A model generated the notes under the pieces. That model was not told the DNA's origin, did not search any database, and saw only the letters and a program-made list of their open reading frames with translations. This document shows, in pieces, positions 12,663 to 14,394 of a DNA stretch of 14,394 nucleotides. Position 1 is the stretch's first letter, and the number at the start of each line of letters is the position of its first letter. Source of the stretch: Gammaproteobacteria bacterium (GTDB lineage: Bacteria; Pseudomonadota; Gammaproteobacteria; Poriferisulfidales; Oxydemutatoraceae); assembly GCA_007570905.1 (NCBI GenBank), contig RKSI01000095.1, positions 1 through 14,394 on the forward strand. The letters are read 5' to 3'. The position numbers and the translations under genes were made by a program.

Positions 12663-13435
12663 TACTGGTTCGCCACATAGATTGGCCGCTGCGACGCGGT
12701 TGACTTCGCGCGGACGGTGAAGGTCAGCTGCGTCGGCGTCTCGCGGGATTTCAGGGCGGCCTCGCCGGAAGGGGTCAGCTCGGCGTTTGGCATAACCCAT
12801 ATCCGGTCGGCACCATCGGTGTTGTCCTCGATATAGCGCAGCAGACCTTCCGTGTAGGTCTGGCTGCGAGAGCGCATCACCTCAACCGTGCGGGCCTCCG
12901 GCGTGTAATCCACATGCAGGTCTGCGTCGTCGGCAATCGCGCCGCCCGGCTTGATGTAGATCCTGCCGAGGTCCGCGTTCAGCGTGTAGTCGTCGCTGGC
13001 CGAGTATGTCGTGCCGCCGTCCTCGCTCGTAACCGCGACGGCGGACACTTTCAGCACGCCGTGCGGGTTGGCGTCCGTGACGCCGAGTTGATACCAGCGG
13101 CCCTTCTGAACCGCCTCAACATCTTCGTCAACCACCGGCGTCGCCGCCTGCGCGATGTCGGCTTCCTCGCCGGCGAGGAAGAAGCGCAGCGTGTCATCGT
13201 CAACATTGTCTATCGTCAGCGTGGCCGCACCTTCCACCTGGCGCTCTATGCGCTTGATGAGCGATTCGCGCGCGGCGTCTGCGTCAAACACATCGGTTTG
13301 CTGGCTCGTCAGGCCGACGGCGAAGCCGGGCGAGTTGCCCAGGTAAATCTCGCCGGTGCGCTCGCCGTCGGCGTCAAACGGGTCGAAATAAACCATGCCG
13401 GCGCCGAGGTGCAAGTTGTTCTTTTCTTCAGCCAT
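12662..13435 (-). CDS. Phage tail tube (major tail) protein
   Basis: A 257-residue acidic protein that would form the hexameric rings of the tail tube. The N-terminus (LGAGMVYFDPFDADGERTG, then EIYLGNSPGFAVGL) matches the 'LG.G.vyFd.fd..G.rTGe.ylGn.p.F.l' opening of a siphophage tail tube family. It is followed by a segment with alternating strands (EGAATLTIDNVDDDTLRFF). About residues 105-180 form a separate beta-rich region (RWYQLGVTDANPHGVLKV, YTLNADLGRIYIKPG), consistent with an extra exposed domain. The C-terminal half (DRIWVMPNAELTPSGEAAL, QLTFTVRA) is the usual closing pattern. It sits directly before the chaperone frameshift cassette and the tape measure gene, the canonical position of the tube gene. 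Its TAA shares one base with the next ATG (TAATG). Confidence in the role is high from both sequence and position. Confidence 0.85.
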   Translation of the reverse strand: MAEEKNNLHLGAGMVYFDPFDADGERTGEIYLGNSPGFAVGLTSQQTDVFDADAARESLIKRIERQVEGAATLTIDNVDDDTLRFFLAGEEADIAQAATPVVDEDVEAVQKGRWYQLGVTDANPHGVLKVSAVAVTSEDGGTTYSASDDYTLNADLGRIYIKPGGAIADDADLHVDYTPEARTVEVMRSRSQTYTEGLLRYIEDNTDGADRIWVMPNAELTPSGEAALKSRETPTQLTFTVRAKSTASQRPIYVANQ

Positions 13436-13679
13436 CGGTCGCTACCTCCTTCGTTGCGCCGGCTTTGCCGGCGGCCTTGCCGGCGGCCTTGCCGGCGGCC
13501 TTGCCGCCGACGACGCGCGCCACATCATCCGCGGCGATGACACCGCGCAGGCGCTCCACTTGGTCGGCGCGCAACTCCGCCGTGTCGCCCGCCGCCAGTT
13601 CGCGCCCGCGCTGCACCAGCGGCGCCGTAAGGCGCACCTTGTGGCGCGTCTTGTCCTGTGTCTTTGTTGGTTCGCTCAT
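13428..13679 (-). CDS. Small phage structural-operon protein (DUF7210-like) with KAAG repeats
   Basis: An 83-residue basic protein. The ATG is preceded by GAGGAGG with a 5-base spacer, an excellent ribosome binding site. The N-terminal 50 residues (KVRLTAPLVQRGRELAAGD, then AELRADQVERL) resemble the small phage family in which a 'K/H.VRL..PL...G..Y..G..I.L...QA..L' module is found beside head-tail genes; I assign this family (DUF7210-like) from memory with moderate certainty. The C-terminus is a run of KAAG repeats (about residues 59-74) encoded by a 12-base tandem repeat. Function is unknown. The 32 bases before this gene are one of only two real gaps in the operon. Its stop overlaps the tail tube start by 8 bases. 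Confidence 0.65.
   Translation of the reverse strand: MSEPTKTQDKTRHKVRLTAPLVQRGRELAAGDTAELRADQVERLRGVIAADDVARVVGGKAAGKAAGKAAGKAGATKEVATDG
13444..13451 (-). promoter_or_regulatory. Strong ribosome binding site of the tail tube gene
   Basis: AAGGAGGT on the minus strand, a full match to the anti-Shine-Dalgarno core, 8 bases before the ATG at 13435. It lies inside the 3' end of the preceding gene. It is the strongest site in the window and fits the need for many copies of tail tube subunit per particle. Confidence 0.85.
13465..13503 (-). repeat. 12-bp tandem repeat coding KAAG, three perfect copies plus a partial
   Basis: The plus-strand unit TTGCCGGCGGCC occurs at 13465-13476, 13477-13488 and 13489-13500 without any mismatch, followed by a partial copy. 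Because 12 is a multiple of three, copy number changes would lengthen or shorten the KAAG run without shifting frame. The repeat lies just upstream, in transcript sense, of the tail tube ribosome binding site. Confidence 0.9.
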
Positions 13680-13711
13680 CAGTGCCTCCTCAAATGGTTT
13701 TCAATGCTCGT

Positions 13712-14146
13712 TCAGGCGGCCTTCAATGCCGCCGCCGTCGCAAAGACGAGCGGCAGCACAAACCAGCCGTTGTCGGTATAAACCGGCGCGTTCACGCCTT
13801 CCAGTCGCAGCGGCATGTAGCCGTCGCCGGGTTTGTGGCCGTGCAGGCCGCGAATCGTCTTCACCAACAGGCCGCCTGCGGCATCGCGCGCTTTCTCCGG
13901 CGCCGCGGCAGACTTCACGCCGACCAGCACCACCCACCGGAAATTCAGCACAACGCCGGCATCGGTGCCGCCGGCGGCGGGCGCAGCACCCGCGAACAGA
14001 ACCACCGCCGCCGGCGAGCGCTTGAACTTCTCTTTCAGGCGCTCCGGGTCTGCCTCGTCGGTGCGCTTGACGCGCCCGCGCAAATCCACAACACATTCTT
14101 CCAGCTGCTTCACGATTGCGTTCTCGGCTGCGAAGATGTCATCCAT
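13712..14146 (-). CDS. Mu gp37-like (DUF1834) phage protein
   Basis: A 144-residue protein. I chose the ATG at 14146 (MDDIFAAENAIVKQLEE) rather than an earlier in-frame ATG at 14269, because the 41 residues between them are arginine-rich shadow sequence inside the previous gene, and the 14146 start gives an 8-base overlap typical of this operon. The N-terminal helix (AENAIVKQLEECV) followed by strands (AAVVLFAGA, NFRWVVLVGV) and the closing 'GVNAPVYTDNGWFVLPLVFAT' fit the DUF1834/gp37 family, in which the C-terminal region is a beta-rich 'Y...F' segment. Known homologues follow the gp36 gene, as here, and probably serve in the head-tail joining region or the tail terminator. No catalytic motif is visible. 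It could alternatively be a generic tail terminator with a gpU-like fold. Confidence 0.7.
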   Translation of the reverse strand: MDDIFAAENAIVKQLEECVVDLRGRVKRTDEADPERLKEKFKRSPAAVVLFAGAAPAAGGTDAGVVLNFRWVVLVGVKSAAAPEKARDAAGGLLVKTIRGLHGHKPGDGYMPLRLEGVNAPVYTDNGWFVLPLVFATAAALKAA

Positions 14147-14394
14147 GCGAGTAGCCGCGGAACCCGGACAGCGCCGCATCATCAAACTTGCTGCTGCCCG
14201 GCGTCGCCGCCGGCAGCGCCGCCGCGGTGACCGTCCCGGTTTCAATGTCCAGTTGCACGCGCCCGGCACTGACGGCCTTCAGCGTGTCGCGCGCCTCGCG
14301 CGCGCGCTGCATGACGACATCGGGCGGGTTCGGGTCAAGACGCTCCCGCGCCAGGTGGAGAATCACATCCTTGACCTGGCGCGGTGCGCTGGGA
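14139..14394 (-). CDS. Mu gp36-like (DUF1320) head-completion/connector protein, partial
   Basis: The 5' end lies beyond the right edge. The frame is open to base 14394, and residues upstream of the internal GTG at 14366 (RQVKDVILHLARERL) continue the family pattern, so that GTG is not taken as the start. The visible 84 or so residues match the C-terminal half of the DUF1320 family: a helix in which the chain is checked for 'ILHLARERL', then 'VMQRAREARDTLKAVSAGRVQL', the usual 'Y/R..A...LK.IA.G...L' signature. It ends with an extended tail (SKFDDAALSGFRGYSHG). In Mu-like phages this protein sits next to gp37 and is thought to act at the head-tail connector or as a head-completion protein; that role is family knowledge. 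Its TGA overlaps the next start by 8 bases. Family call is fairly sure, exact role less so. Confidence 0.75.
   Translation of the reverse strand, partial: PSAPRQVKDVILHLARERLDPNPPDVVMQRAREARDTLKAVSAGRVQLDIETGTVTAAALPAATPGSSKFDDAALSGFRGYSHG

Noticed and set aside
13465..13503. CRISPR-like short repeats
   Set aside because: The units are contiguous 12-mers without spacers and lie inside a coding frame.

Overview
The window is the tail half of a long-tailed, probably siphovirus-type phage or prophage late operon in a GC-rich bacterial genome. GC-rich codon third positions and canonical GGAGG Shine-Dalgarno sequences suggest a proteobacterium, but the species cannot be read from this sequence. 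All supported genes lie on the minus strand, so the operon is read from right to left. Nearly every junction is a 1-, 4- or 8-base stop/start overlap, so the block is almost certainly co-transcribed and translationally coupled.

In reading order: (i) 14394-13712 holds two head-completion/connector-type genes of the Mu gp36 (DUF1320) and gp37 (DUF1834) kinds. (ii) 13679-12662 holds a small phage protein and the tail tube protein. (iii) 12662-12070 holds the tail assembly chaperone pair. Its second half has no start codon and is joined to the first by a -1 programmed frameshift at A AAA AAC, as in lambda G/GT. (iv) 12073-9095 is the tape measure protein with a lambda gpH-like C-terminus. (v) 9095-7853 holds three tail-tip genes: a short minor tail protein, a DUF1833 protein and an NlpC/P60 peptidase. 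(vi) 7856-3336 is a 1506-residue lambda gpJ-like tail tip protein carrying an unusual inserted beta-propeller. (vii) 3336-278 is the host-contact end: two tandem paralogous 185-residue fibre-like proteins in noticeably AT-richer DNA, a protein with a glycine/aspartate-rich low-complexity tail, an Ig-like beta-sandwich protein, and a second propeller-like protein.

The left 277 bases hold no convincing gene. They contain a tandem 11-mer, a strong hairpin, a perfect DnaA-box match, and four copies of a GTAAWYC motif spaced 22, 21 and 33 bases apart. Together with the Mu-type gp36/gp37 genes, this suggests, as inference only, that the window may reach the end of a Mu-like transposable siphophage, with the terminus near base 98.

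The most valuable observations are the frameshift cassette, which would be missed or called as a wrong-frame ORF by simple gene finding, the beta-propeller spliced into the gpJ-like protein, and the possible transposable-phage terminus.
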